From Cognataquiflexum aquatile (lineage in GTDB: Bacteria; Bacteroidota; Bacteroidia; Cytophagales; Cyclobacteriaceae): a DNA stretch of 64,000 nt. The translations under genes were made by a program, and so were the position numbers. The stretch is from positions 1,116,001 through 1,180,000 of the forward strand of contig NZ_QMIK01000001.1 in assembly GCF_003316845.1 (NCBI RefSeq). Reading direction: 5' to 3'. A model generated the notes under the pieces. The model did not search any database. It was not told the DNA's origin and saw nothing but the letters and a program-made list of their open reading frames with translations. Shown here one piece after another: positions 18,964 through 26,246 of the stretch; the stretch's first letter is position 1, and each line of letters opens with the position of its first letter.

Positions 18964-19520
18964 TTATTTGGCTTCTTAGTAATTTTTAAGACTTGATTGA
19001 GCATCCTGTTTACTCCTAAAAACAATGATTTTTATGATTTTTTTGGTGATTTTCAAAATTCTTTAAATTCAAAAAATCATACTTTTTTATAAATAACCAT
19101 ATTTTTTTTCACCAAATCTGGCCTTTTTCGGGAATGTTCCGTTACCCTTCTCCTACCCTTCCCCTACCCTTCCGTTACACCCTCGTTACCCATTCGTTAC
19201 CTTTCGACCAATTTCCAAGAAAACGTATCACTTTTTCAAGAAGCTAGAATTCGAGGTGTAAGTCTCAGTTAATTGAGTACCAAGTAATATGTACCAATCC
19301 CCTTACGGACAACCTGAAAACCTGACAACGCGAAGCAGACAACTTGACAGCCCGACAACAATTACAACCACTATAACAATTACAACCACCTCCAAGAGAC
19401 CCTTCGTTCCTCAGGGTGACGCCCGACAACGCGAAGCAGACAACCCGACAACAACTAGAACAATTACAACCACTACAACTCCCCTACAAATCCTCCTTCA
19501 TCACGAGATTCCCCAGACAC
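18964..19520. other. Long leader or gap upstream of the ketoisomerase-like gene
   Basis: No gene is supported. The first half is A+T-rich with T and A tracts (19018-19110); 19130-19205 carries a series of CCCTTC/CGTTACC words on the plus strand; 19289-19500 is built from GACAAC and ACAATTACAACCAC words. The plus-strand frame through 19289-19579 consists almost only of threonine and isoleucine codons from these repeats and is not taken as a gene. If promoter copy 1 drives the minus strand, this would be a transcribed leader of about 600 bases. Confidence 0.5.
19324..19444. repeat. GACAACGCGAAGCAGACAAC repeats, left block
   Basis: The 20-base word GACAACGCGAAGCAGACAAC occurs at 19324-19343 and 19425-19444, each followed or preceded by ACAATTACAACCAC-like stretches. 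The same word returns at 21028-21047 (one mismatch) and 21050-21069, on the other side of the lone plus-strand gene at 20191-20886, in the same orientation. Confidence 0.8.
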
Positions 19521-19541
19521 AGCTTCGCCCCTTCAATCCCA
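19521..19541 (-). promoter_or_regulatory. Conserved leader motif, copy 1
   Basis: On the minus strand this reads TGGGATTGAAGGGGCGAAGC plus one base. It differs at only two positions from 24949-24969 and lies 43 bases after the -7 box, against 46 in copy 2. Its place soon after the predicted transcription start suggests a leader RNA or DNA element for processing or antitermination; this is inference. Confidence 0.5.
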
Positions 19542-19558
19542 TCCAAGGACATCCTACT

Positions 19559-19594
19559 GAGTACAAAAATTACTCATGAGTAACAAAATTACTC
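19559..19594. promoter_or_regulatory. Tandem palindromes (operator candidate), copy 1
   Basis: Two adjacent inverted repeats, GAGTACAAAAATTACTC (19559-19575) and GAGTAACAAAATTACTC (19578-19594), joined so that the middle reads TTACTCATGAGTAA, itself a perfect 14-base palindrome. The second repeat contains the -7 box of the minus-strand promoter. The same arrangement is found at 24990-25025. Confidence 0.75.
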
Positions 19595-19614
19595 GGGCAA
19601 TCGGGATTTGCAAA
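19584..19614 (-). promoter_or_regulatory. Bacteroidota-type promoter, copy 1
   Basis: On the minus strand, TTTG (19614-19611), exactly 19 bases, then TAATTTTG (19591-19584), which fits the TTTG / TAnnTTTG consensus of the Bacteroidota primary sigma factor. Transcription would start near 19578, within the TTACTCATGAGTAA palindrome, and run towards the ketoisomerase-like gene at 18963. Copy 2 has the same spacing and -7 box. Confidence 0.7.
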
Positions 19615-20061
19615 CCCTCAAAAAACATTTTCGCCGCTGAAAAAATACCTGCCATCAGGCCCATTTTTTTGATAAAATCTTTGTCCTAAATAAAATGCGA
19701 GTGGATATTTCTAAAATGTATTTCACACCATTAAATAGATTTTTATCAAAAATTATATAATCAATTATTTTTCAGACTTTTATTGAATATTTTTTTGTCC
19801 AAAAACCCCATTCCCAAAAATGCATTTCAGAATTGCCAACAGGCCAATTCCAATTATTAAATGTGAGATAATTACTATTTCTTGGCACCAAAATTGAACT
19901 TTTAAATTCAAAGTTTTATGCGAATAATGTTTTCCCTTCGTTATTATGGAGTTGTATTCGCAGGAAGATAATTATGAATCCATTACCCTCATCTCGCAAG
20001 ACTATGACCGCACTTCCAACTTCACACAAGCATTCCTTTTCCGACATCCTCGATTTTAAGA

Positions 20062-20178
20062 CCTCTGTTGCATCGGTCATCGGTCATCGGTCACCCAACC
20101 TCTCACCTTTTACTTCCTACTTCTGACTTCCTACTTCTGACTTCATCCTTCATCCTTCATCCTTCATCCTTCCACCCT
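20062..20178. repeat. Simple tandem words (CATCGGTCA, CTACTTCTGACTTC, CATCCTT)
   Basis: Three successive kinds of short tandem repeat: TCATCGGTCATCGGTCA near 20075-20092, two copies of TTCCTACTTCTGACTTC-like words near 20112-20145, and four CATCCTT units at 20144-20172. They lie immediately upstream of the plus-strand gene at 20191 and its frame stays open through them, which makes an upstream start look false. Confidence 0.75.
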
Positions 20179-20190
20179 AATTCCCCCGAC

Positions 20191-20886
20191 ATGCTCATAA
20201 TCCAGTACCGTGCCCATGATTACTTTCAGCACCAGCTTGACGAAAGCTTTATAGGCCTAGCCTTTGTCTTGACAGACAAATATGAAGGAGAAATGGATGT
20301 TTTTCCACCACACAAACCCAAGATTATCATCCATGAAGGGTTTATCTGCATCAAAAAATTAGAACTCAATGTGGGCGGGGAGAATGAAACCAGTAAATTC
20401 AAGAAGAACCTGGAGATAGAATTCAATGAAGTCAAAAAAGTGTATTTCGATAAATCCGATGAAACAGAGGATTTTTTTCTCAACATCCCCGAAGGCAATT
20501 ATGACAGGTTGGGATTTGGCATCCACTTGTCAGACCATCTTGACAACCCTTCAGTCTACATCACCGCCTCTTACTACAGCAGCGCCTGTGAACTGATTCC
20601 TGTGACGATCGAACTTTTCGGAGCTAAGCCAAGATTCGACTTGGAAATGAACACTGACAATTCGCCTATGCTTTCCTTCACCTCCGACAGGACCATCAAT
20701 CCCTCCATCATTTTTGAAATCAATGCCTCCAAATGGCTCGATACCCTGTCCATTGACGACTTGGAAAATGCCCAAAAAGTGGGAGACAGTATCCTCATCA
20801 ATGACAAAAGCAACCGCCACCTCTACTTCAAACTCGCCGCCGAAATTCATAAGGGGGATGAGATATATGTAGAATTGAGGGAATAA
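20191..20886 (+). CDS. Lone hypothetical protein within the polysaccharide locus
   Basis: A 231-residue acidic protein without recognised family. The frame is open further upstream to 20068, but that part is encoded by tandem repeats, so the ATG at 20191 (MLIIQYRAHDYF) is chosen. No signal peptide or membrane segment follows this start. The text alternates short beta-like stretches (KPKIIIHEGFICIKKLELNVGG, given here only in part, about residues 47-68; VYITASYYSSACELIPVTIELFG near 121-143), suggesting a beta-sandwich. It is the only plus-strand gene between 1 and 25 kb and is bracketed by GACAAC direct repeats. It could be a truncated surface lipoprotein that lost its signal sequence. Function unknown. 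Confidence 0.6.
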   Translation: MLIIQYRAHDYFQHQLDESFIGLAFVLTDKYEGEMDVFPPHKPKIIIHEGFICIKKLELNVGGENETSKFKKNLEIEFNEVKKVYFDKSDETEDFFLNIPEGNYDRLGFGIHLSDHLDNPSVYITASYYSSACELIPVTIELFGAKPRFDLEMNTDNSPMLSFTSDRTINPSIIFEINASKWLDTLSIDDLENAQKVGDSILINDKSNRHLYFKLAAEIHKGDEIYVELRE

Positions 20887-21027
20887 TGATCTTGGGTGGG
20901 AAAACATTTGAATGAGAAGCAAGAAACGAGACTGGTGCGGTCGCAGTTTGCGTTGTTAGTAAACACTGCCCCTTGGCCTTATCAATGGTATAGTATCAGA
21001 TCTGTAGCCTTGGCGATTCCTAAATTG

Positions 21028-21115
21028 GACAACGCGAAGCAAACAACTTGACAACGCGAAGCAGACAACTTGACAACAACTAAAACCATTACAACAATTA
21101 GAACAAATACAACCG
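21028..21115. repeat. GACAACGCGAAGCAGACAAC repeats, right block
   Basis: Copies at 21028-21047 (one mismatch) and 21050-21069, followed by CATTACAACAATTAGAACAA-like sequence to about 21112. The block resembles 19324-19500 in word order and orientation. Confidence 0.8.
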
Positions 21116-21131
21116 AAAGAGAATCCACCAT

Positions 21132-22064
21132 TTACACCCTATTCTCCCATTCCCAAACCTTCCCTATATACAACTCCCCGCCAAAACTTTCTTTCCATTG
21201 TACGAGGCTTTCTTTTGGTAAGCCTGTTTTTGGGTCGGTCACGCCACCGAGATCAATGTATTTTTCACCGATATTGCGCATCAGATACCCTATCAGCAGA
21301 TCAACAGCCCTGTTTTTCCGGCCTTCATCCGTAGAGGCTATGTATTGGGTCCGTGCCACCTCAGGATGGACAAAAACGGTTACACCGGCAAGTATCTCGC
21401 CTTTGTGATAAGCATTGAACTGCCGGATCTTGGTGGGATTATTCGTAGCCAGATATTCAATTTCAGCCAAAGTATGGACAGGTTCATAACCCAAAACCTG
21501 CCTGTGGTAAGGCATCAGGATTTCATCCCAAAAAGTCACAAATCCGTCATCCTCCTCGATGTGGATGCCTTTGTTCATGGCCTTTTGGACTCCCCATCTT
21601 TTGCCCCGGTCAGAGATAACCTTGGGCAATTCGATGGCATAGTTTGGATCCTCATCAACCAAGACCCCGCCGGCGGAGAGCATCAGGGCATCGTTGTCAA
21701 GCTTTTCGGCATGGTAAAATTCGGGGACAGGCTTGACCCGAACCCGGGAAAATCCCTGCTCAAACAGGTAATTTAAGGACCTTTGGATGATCTCCTCTTG
21801 GATAGTGGGACCAATTCCTCTTTGGAATATCCAACCGCCGAATGTCAGCCCCTGATGGGACAAGAAATTCTTTTCATGGCGATTGCCGGGAAGTACAGCG
21901 CGAAGTTCCCCTCCTTGGTAGACCATAAGAGAAACATCCGTGAATCGGTCTTTATGGTAATCCATAAAGTTTCTGGAATGAAGGAATACCCCATTGGAAC
22001 TGTTTTCAACCAGCTCATTCCAGGCATCAAAATCTGATGGGGTATAGGATTTAATTTCTAACAA
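21132..22064 (-). CDS. FemAB/GNAT-fold acyltransferase-like protein (paralog)
   Basis: A 310-residue protein with the same layout as 16764-17708: WNELVENSSNGVFLHSRNFM, DYHKDRFTD, FLSHQGLTFGGWIF, and a C-terminal KYIDLGGVTDPKTGLPKESL then VQWKESFGG. The frame closes at a stop just upstream and has no ATG at its head, so the TTG at 22062-22064 (MLEIKSY) is the likely start. RTQYIASTDEGRKNRAVDLL near residue 245 is the acetyl/acyl-CoA-fold segment of the family. An acyl or aminoacyl transfer to the glycan is inference. Large repeat-rich gaps lie on both sides, so it may be transcribed with the membrane protein at 22581-24038. Confidence 0.8.
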   Translation of the reverse strand: MLEIKSYTPSDFDAWNELVENSSNGVFLHSRNFMDYHKDRFTDVSLMVYQGGELRAVLPGNRHEKNFLSHQGLTFGGWIFQRGIGPTIQEEIIQRSLNYLFEQGFSRVRVKPVPEFYHAEKLDNDALMLSAGGVLVDEDPNYAIELPKVISDRGKRWGVQKAMNKGIHIEEDDGFVTFWDEILMPYHRQVLGYEPVHTLAEIEYLATNNPTKIRQFNAYHKGEILAGVTVFVHPEVARTQYIASTDEGRKNRAVDLLIGYLMRNIGEKYIDLGGVTDPKTGLPKESLVQWKESFGGELYIGKVWEWENRV

Positions 22065-22221
22065 TGTAATGGGGGATTAAGAATGAAAATGGCTTTGCAT
22101 AAGGGTGTTCAATGAAAATCAGCATTCAGGACAGGTGAAGTCCGGTTGCTGCGATTGCGAGATGATGATTAAATTCAAGTGGTTCAGCTAAAAAAATCAG
22201 AAACAAAACCGCTTTGGTTCA

Positions 22222-22268
22222 TTTCAATATCCATTTATTATCCAATATCCATCAATATCCAATATGAT
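22222..22268. repeat. ATATCCA-rich micro-repeat
   Basis: Repeated AATATCCA/TATCCA words (CAATATCCATTTATTATCCA and onward). The same words occur at 15220-15256, 24165-24228 and 38080-38098, always between genes. They look like a family of small intergenic repeats and not coding sequence. Confidence 0.65.
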
Positions 22269-22304
22269 GAAATTGGTTTAAACAGGATAATATAATATTC
22301 ATTT

Positions 22305-22575
22305 CCTTGTGCACCTTTGTGCCTTTGCGGGAAATTACCCTTTGCGCCTTTGTGTCTTTGCGGGAAATTACTCTCTGTGCCTTTGTGTCTTTGTGAGATA
22401 CTTTTTGCGTCTTTGCGGGAAATTACTTTTTGCGTCTTTGTGCCTTTGCGGGAAATTTATCCAAAAACTTTGTTTACTCTTGTTCCTTTGTGGTTCAATT
22501 CATTACACTTTGTGCCTTTGTGTCTTTGTGAGATACTTTTTGCGCCTTTGCGTCTTTACGAGAAATTACCCTTTG
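22305..22575. repeat. CTTTGCGCCTTTGTGTCTTTGCGGGAAATTAC-type intergenic repeat array
   Basis: About 270 bases built from imperfect copies of units such as CTTTGTGTCTTTGCGGGAAA and TTTGTGCCTTTGCGGGAAAT, six to seven in all. Two plus-strand frames run through it but encode only the repeat. A shorter copy in the opposite orientation lies at 63613-63640. Repeats of this wording are common between genes in many environmental Bacteroidota (from memory). No conserved spacer pattern of a CRISPR array is present. Confidence 0.85.
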
Positions 22576-22580
22576 TAGCT

Positions 22581-24038
22581 TTAAATTTTGGCAGCAACCG
22601 ACCTTCCCCTCACATATTCCTCTCGCTTATACCTGACTTTGCCCCTATAAGCCAATATCAGCAGCCCCACAAAAACCAACCCTGCCACTAAATACACTTC
22701 AAAAGACATCATATTCCCAAAATGCATCCAATACCTTTGGGCGGGAAAATCATACATTTCTTGGTGGCCAAGCCCCAAAGCTTCCTCCATTCCGGCCACA
22801 TTCAGCGGCAGCCAAAAAGCCGACATCAAAATATTGACCGCACTGATGACCACCACATCCTTGTTTACAATCTTGTAACGTCTGACCGACTTCAATAACA
22901 AGACCACCATAAAAGGTAAAAAAGCCAGCAAAAGCCTCGACTCCGGATGAACAAAGAATACCAACATCAGGATACTCACCGCCATCATCCCCATCCCCAA
23001 CTTCGCTGATTCCTTTATCATCCTCGGAAAAAAAGCGAGAGACAGAGGAATCAAAAACCCATAGAACATCATATGGCCAAACAGAAAATCCCCCGGAAAC
23101 CGCAACGTGTCCTTGACCAGGGACTGTACCAGCGCCACCATATCCAAGGAACCATTGCTCCCCGACAATAGAAAAACCACGAGCAAATAGATAAAAAGTA
23201 TCCCGGCAAACCGCAACATCTTTTGAGGCTTGTTTTTCTTCAAAAACAAAGAATAACTCATAGACCAGTCAACCGGATTCCTAACCATAATGGCAAAAAC
23301 AAAAAACACCAAGGTAAATATCGAAGCAACATGCAAGAGTGTAACCCAAATATTCTCCCAATCAAACCTCCCTGTTATCACGCTGACAACCACCAAAAAC
23401 ACCAGCATGACGAGCGATGCAAGCACAGGAAAGAAAGACTTTGGCCTTTCCTTAATGAAAACCACCAGTGGATCACTTGGTAAAAAGATCAGCAACAAGC
23501 CTGTCAGCATCATGGTAGGCCACACAAATCCGGCGATGATGGATACCAAAAAGAGTTTTTGTCTATTAAACTTGATGAAATAATTGGCTTGGGCTATACC
23601 AAGTACCAATGTCGCCAAATCAGTGGAAAAAGGGTTGTACCAAGGATCCTTAAGCACGGCAAAACTTGCAAAAACCAACACAAACCCCAGGATAGTAAGA
23701 CCATCCCCCAGCCGGAGTTTGGTGGCCAAGGAGAAATACCAATATACCCCAAAACCTAAAAACAGAAAATGCAGCACCAACATGCCACGCATGAGGTTAT
23801 CATTGCTTTTGAGGATTTCCAAGGCACCAAACAAGACATTGACAAAAGCAAAAGGCATCACCCTCTGCATCTGAAAAACATTGTAGCCACCTGTTTCTAC
23901 GTCCTCCAGAAAGTTTCCTGCCACTTCCCTGAAAAACACCCCGTCTCCCATCGCTCCTTCGTTGACAGGTACTTTTTCTCCGGTAATCTGAAACACGACA
24001 ATCGTGGCCAGAACTGCAATCAGCGTAAATCTTATCAA
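22581..24038 (-). CDS. Polytopic membrane protein, GT-C-like
   Basis: A 485-residue protein with about twelve hydrophobic segments. The first loop, VNEGAMGDGVFFREVAGNF, carries an acidic G-D-G-x-F site in the same place as the aspartate loops of the other membrane proteins here (1-508, 13945-15174, 15254-16426). WYNPFSTDLATLVLG and VHPESRLLLAFLPFMVVLL are typical of large bacterial membrane proteins of polysaccharide loci. The likely start is TTG at 24036-24038 because a stop precedes it and no ATG is available. It follows the regulator gene after 290 bases. No specific family is recognised. Confidence 0.75.
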   Translation of the reverse strand: MIRFTLIAVLATIVVFQITGEKVPVNEGAMGDGVFFREVAGNFLEDVETGGYNVFQMQRVMPFAFVNVLFGALEILKSNDNLMRGMLVLHFLFLGFGVYWYFSLATKLRLGDGLTILGFVLVFASFAVLKDPWYNPFSTDLATLVLGIAQANYFIKFNRQKLFLVSIIAGFVWPTMMLTGLLLIFLPSDPLVVFIKERPKSFFPVLASLVMLVFLVVVSVITGRFDWENIWVTLLHVASIFTLVFFVFAIMVRNPVDWSMSYSLFLKKNKPQKMLRFAGILFIYLLVVFLLSGSNGSLDMVALVQSLVKDTLRFPGDFLFGHMMFYGFLIPLSLAFFPRMIKESAKLGMGMMAVSILMLVFFVHPESRLLLAFLPFMVVLLLKSVRRYKIVNKDVVVISAVNILMSAFWLPLNVAGMEEALGLGHQEMYDFPAQRYWMHFGNMMSFEVYLVAGLVFVGLLILAYRGKVRYKREEYVRGRSVAAKI

Positions 24039-24164
24039 GTTATACTTGGGTTATTTTGATCCTAATCTATGACTTTTGGCTTTATTTTGTTGACCAATAT
24101 AGGTCTGAAATTCAAATCCAGTTATTTTTTCAATTCACTCGACAGTCGCACTTCTCAATTAATA

Positions 24165-24230
24165 TCCCTCAATATCCAATTTCAAATTAATATCAATAAA
24201 TATCCAGTATCAATAAATATCTAATATAAA
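24165..24230. repeat. AATATCCAAT/AATAAATATC micro-repeat
   Basis: Six AATATC or AAATATC words within 65 bases (TCAATATCCAATTTC, then ATCAATAAATATCCAGTATC and more), like 22222-22268. Just after it, 24289-24315 carries TATGGACTGTCGACCATGG, a word that returns at 38005-38032. Confidence 0.6.
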
Positions 24231-24328
24231 CATTAGATTACTTGACGCTAACTATAAAAAACTCGGATAGATTGCAATTGTAGTGGCTATGGACTGTCGA
24301 CCATGGTCTGTGGCCATATCAGATTTAT

Positions 24329-24832
24329 TTATCCAAACACCAGCAATCCCCCCACCTCTTCCATTTCCTCTTCCAAGACAGAAACCTTAATCCTCCTCTT
24401 GACTTTCTCATAGGTCTTATTGACAAGGAAATCCAGATAAACCAGGTCAATTTCTCTGCCGATCAAGACCATTTCAATGGTTCCCGAATCAATCCCCTTC
24501 GCATAATCACCGATGATATACGCTTTCTCCACATTGCCCAGCCTTTGGACAACCTGTTCCAGCAGTTGGTCTAATCCCAGGAATTTCGACACCATGTTCC
24601 TGATTTCCTGTGAGAAAGGATGCGCATTGTTGGCCCGGTACATTTTGGTTTTTCCCTCATCTCCCGAAGTCAGCAATCCGGCATCTGTCAGCCGGTTAAG
24701 TTCCACGCGGACAGCATTGGTGGATTCATCAAACTCCTTGGCAAGAGAACGCAGGTAACTTGAATTGTTGTGTGAAAAAAACTTCAGGAGAAGTTTGACA
24801 CGTGTTTTGGAGGTGACGAGTGAGTCAAGCAT
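24329..24832 (-). CDS. Winged-helix regulator with degenerate nucleotidyltransferase-like domain
   Basis: A 167-residue protein. Residues 1-75 are a winged helix: SKTRVKLLLKFFSHNN, then YLRSLAKEFDESTNAVRVEL as recognition region and GLLTSGDEGKTKMYRAN as wing. Residues 100-150 look like a minimal nucleotidyltransferase domain, AYIIGDYAKGIDSGTIEMVL, but the family GS of GSxAxG is G108-D109 and the D-x-D metal pair is replaced (E120-M-V), so catalysis is unlikely. It is the first gene of the minus-strand polysaccharide locus and lies 160-180 bases after promoter copy 2, whose palindromes are the obvious candidate binding site. Autoregulation and control of the locus are inference. Confidence 0.82.
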   Translation of the reverse strand: MLDSLVTSKTRVKLLLKFFSHNNSSYLRSLAKEFDESTNAVRVELNRLTDAGLLTSGDEGKTKMYRANNAHPFSQEIRNMVSKFLGLDQLLEQVVQRLGNVEKAYIIGDYAKGIDSGTIEMVLIGREIDLVYLDFLVNKTYEKVKRRIKVSVLEEEMEEVGGLLVFG

Positions 24833-24948
24833 TTTGGGGAAACAGTGGGTGAGGAATAAGGACCGGGTGAAAGTCCTGAATAAAAAAATTCCGAAAAGTG
24901 TCAGTCCAAAATGGACCTTTTCCTATGGTCAATGAGCGATAAAAACCC

Positions 24949-24969
24949 AGCTTCGCCCTTTCAGTCCCA
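24949..24969 (-). promoter_or_regulatory. Conserved leader motif, copy 2
   Basis: On the minus strand TGGGACTGAAAGGGCGAAGC plus one base; 19 of 21 positions equal copy 1 at 19521-19541. It lies between promoter copy 2 and the regulator gene, about 40 bases after the predicted transcription start. Confidence 0.5.
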
Positions 24970-24989
24970 GCAAAAGACCCTGCAAAACC

Positions 24990-25025
24990 GAGTAAATATT
25001 TTACTCATGAGTAACAAAATTACTC
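24990..25025. promoter_or_regulatory. Tandem palindromes (operator candidate), copy 2
   Basis: GAGTAAATATTTTACTC (24990-25006) and GAGTAACAAAATTACTC (25009-25025), joined by AT to give a central TTACTCATGAGTAA. The arms are perfect in both repeats. The layout is shared with 19559-19594, where only the first palindrome is less perfect, so selection for a protein-binding site is likely. Confidence 0.78.
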
Positions 25026-25045
25026 GGGGAAAATAAAAAAACAAG
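25015..25045 (-). promoter_or_regulatory. Bacteroidota-type promoter, copy 2
   Basis: On the minus strand CTTG (25045-25042), 19 bases, then TAATTTTG (25022-25015). The -7 box lies inside the second palindrome, so a bound protein would block it. The first downstream gene is the winged-helix regulator at 24832, with a leader of about 175 bases. Confidence 0.7.
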
Positions 25046-25193
25046 TGCCAGCAAAAGATTTATCAAACCATCATAAGTCACTGATAAATAATATTTTATA
25101 AATGAATAGTTAAATGAAATAAAAAATGAAATTCAGCCTGAAATAAATGAATTTGGTATCAAAACCCGATCAATAAAAAATATTAAAAAAAAT

Positions 25194-25218
25194 AAAGGGA
25201 ATCAGATTGATTCCCTTT
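25194..25218 (-). terminator. Intrinsic terminator downstream of the DsbA-like gene
   Basis: Perfect 11-base stem AAAGGGAATCA / TGATTCCCTTT with a three-base loop. On the minus strand it is followed by TTTATTTTTTTTAATATTTT, so it should stop transcripts coming from 25491-26201. It marks the upstream border of the polysaccharide locus. Confidence 0.8.
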
Positions 25219-25490
25219 TCATCAACACTAATCGTTCAAAAACATTTGAAAAAATCAATAGAGAAGGCCTTCAAAGTTCTCTTAAGAATATATGGCTTGA
25301 GGTCAAAATTCATGAGGCTCCGCCACGGCGGACAGGTGTGGTCTATTTACGATAGCCATTTATAATCAATCCTAATGAATCCCAAGCCTTGAATCAAAAA
25401 GGTCCGCTACTTCGGTCTTCTGACTTCCGTCTTCCGTCACCTAAAAAAAAGTAAAAACCTAGATGGCAAGCAAGGAGATAACTAATACCA

Positions 25491-26201
25491 TCAATCACAA
25501 TTCCCCTCCACATCACAGATACTTCCATCCTTGCTTTCTACCACCTGAAGGACAGGATTGGTCTTCACAAAATCCTCCCAAGCCTTGTTTATAGTTTGAT
25601 CAAAAGCTTCCTTTGGTTGGGCGCCTGAAATCCCATATTTCCGGTCCAAAACAAAAAAAGGAACCCCTCTTACACCAATCTGTCTTGATTCATAAATATC
25701 CTGCTCCACCTTTTCGGCAAACTCATTGGAATCCAGACATTGACCAACTCTCTCCTCTTTCAAGCCTACTTCCTTAGCCAATCTAATTAAAGTGGCTTTG
25801 TCATCAATATTGGCACCTTCGGTGAAATATGCCTTCAACAGCCTTTCTTTCATTTCACCACCTTTACCCATAGTCTTGGCAAGCTGTAAGAGACGTTGCG
25901 CCTTCATCGCATTTGCCACTACAGTTTTATCCATATGATAAGTCAATCCTTCTCCTTTGGCCATTTCCACCACCTGTTGGGTAACTTGGAGGGTTTGTGC
26001 CTTGCTCCAACCTTTGGTTTCTGACAAATAGTCCAGCGTACTTTTCGAAGGATCCGTCACCATATCAGGATTGAGGAGAAAGCTTTTCCACTCGATTTGG
26101 ACTTGGTCTGCATATTCAAAATCCGCCAAGGCAGATTCTAACCTTCTTTTTCCTATATAACAAAATGGACACATGATGTCCGACCAGATTTCTATTTTCA
26201 T
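25491..26201 (-). CDS. DsbA family oxidoreductase (FrnE-like)
   Basis: A 236-residue thioredoxin-fold protein of the cytoplasmic FrnE/DsbA group, with no signal peptide. C11-P-F-C14 in DIMCPFCYIGKRR is the redox motif, the helical insertion spans about residues 60-170, and GVRGVPFFVLDRKYGISGAQ carries the cis-proline loop and the family SGAQ motif. FrnE-like proteins act as disulfide isomerases or in oxidative-stress defence. The C-terminus (ICDVEGNCD) adds two more cysteines. It stands alone, with its own terminator downstream. Confidence 0.92.
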   Translation of the reverse strand: MKIEIWSDIMCPFCYIGKRRLESALADFEYADQVQIEWKSFLLNPDMVTDPSKSTLDYLSETKGWSKAQTLQVTQQVVEMAKGEGLTYHMDKTVVANAMKAQRLLQLAKTMGKGGEMKERLLKAYFTEGANIDDKATLIRLAKEVGLKEERVGQCLDSNEFAEKVEQDIYESRQIGVRGVPFFVLDRKYGISGAQPKEAFDQTINKAWEDFVKTNPVLQVVESKDGSICDVEGNCD

Positions 26202-26246
26202 AATTCAGATAATTTTACTTCTTTCATAAATCCATTTAAAAATGAT

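Noticed and set aside
19289-19579. Plus-strand open frame of 96 codons
   Set aside because: Consists of threonine/isoleucine codons produced by ACAATTACAACC repeats and overlaps promoter copy 1; no protein character.
20068-20190. Longer N-terminus for the lone plus-strand protein
   Set aside because: This part is encoded by simple tandem words and has no signal peptide; the ATG at 20191 directly begins ordinary protein-like sequence.
22305-22575. CRISPR array
   Set aside because: The units vary in length and sequence and there are no unique spacers of constant size; no cas genes are in the window.
22309-22691. Two plus-strand open frames in the CTTTGCG array
   Set aside because: They only translate the repeat (LCAFAGNY-like words) and the end overlaps the membrane protein gene on the other strand.
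1-25045. Insertion sequence or integrase in the polysaccharide locus
   Set aside because: No transposase or recombinase gene is present; only small repeats are seen.
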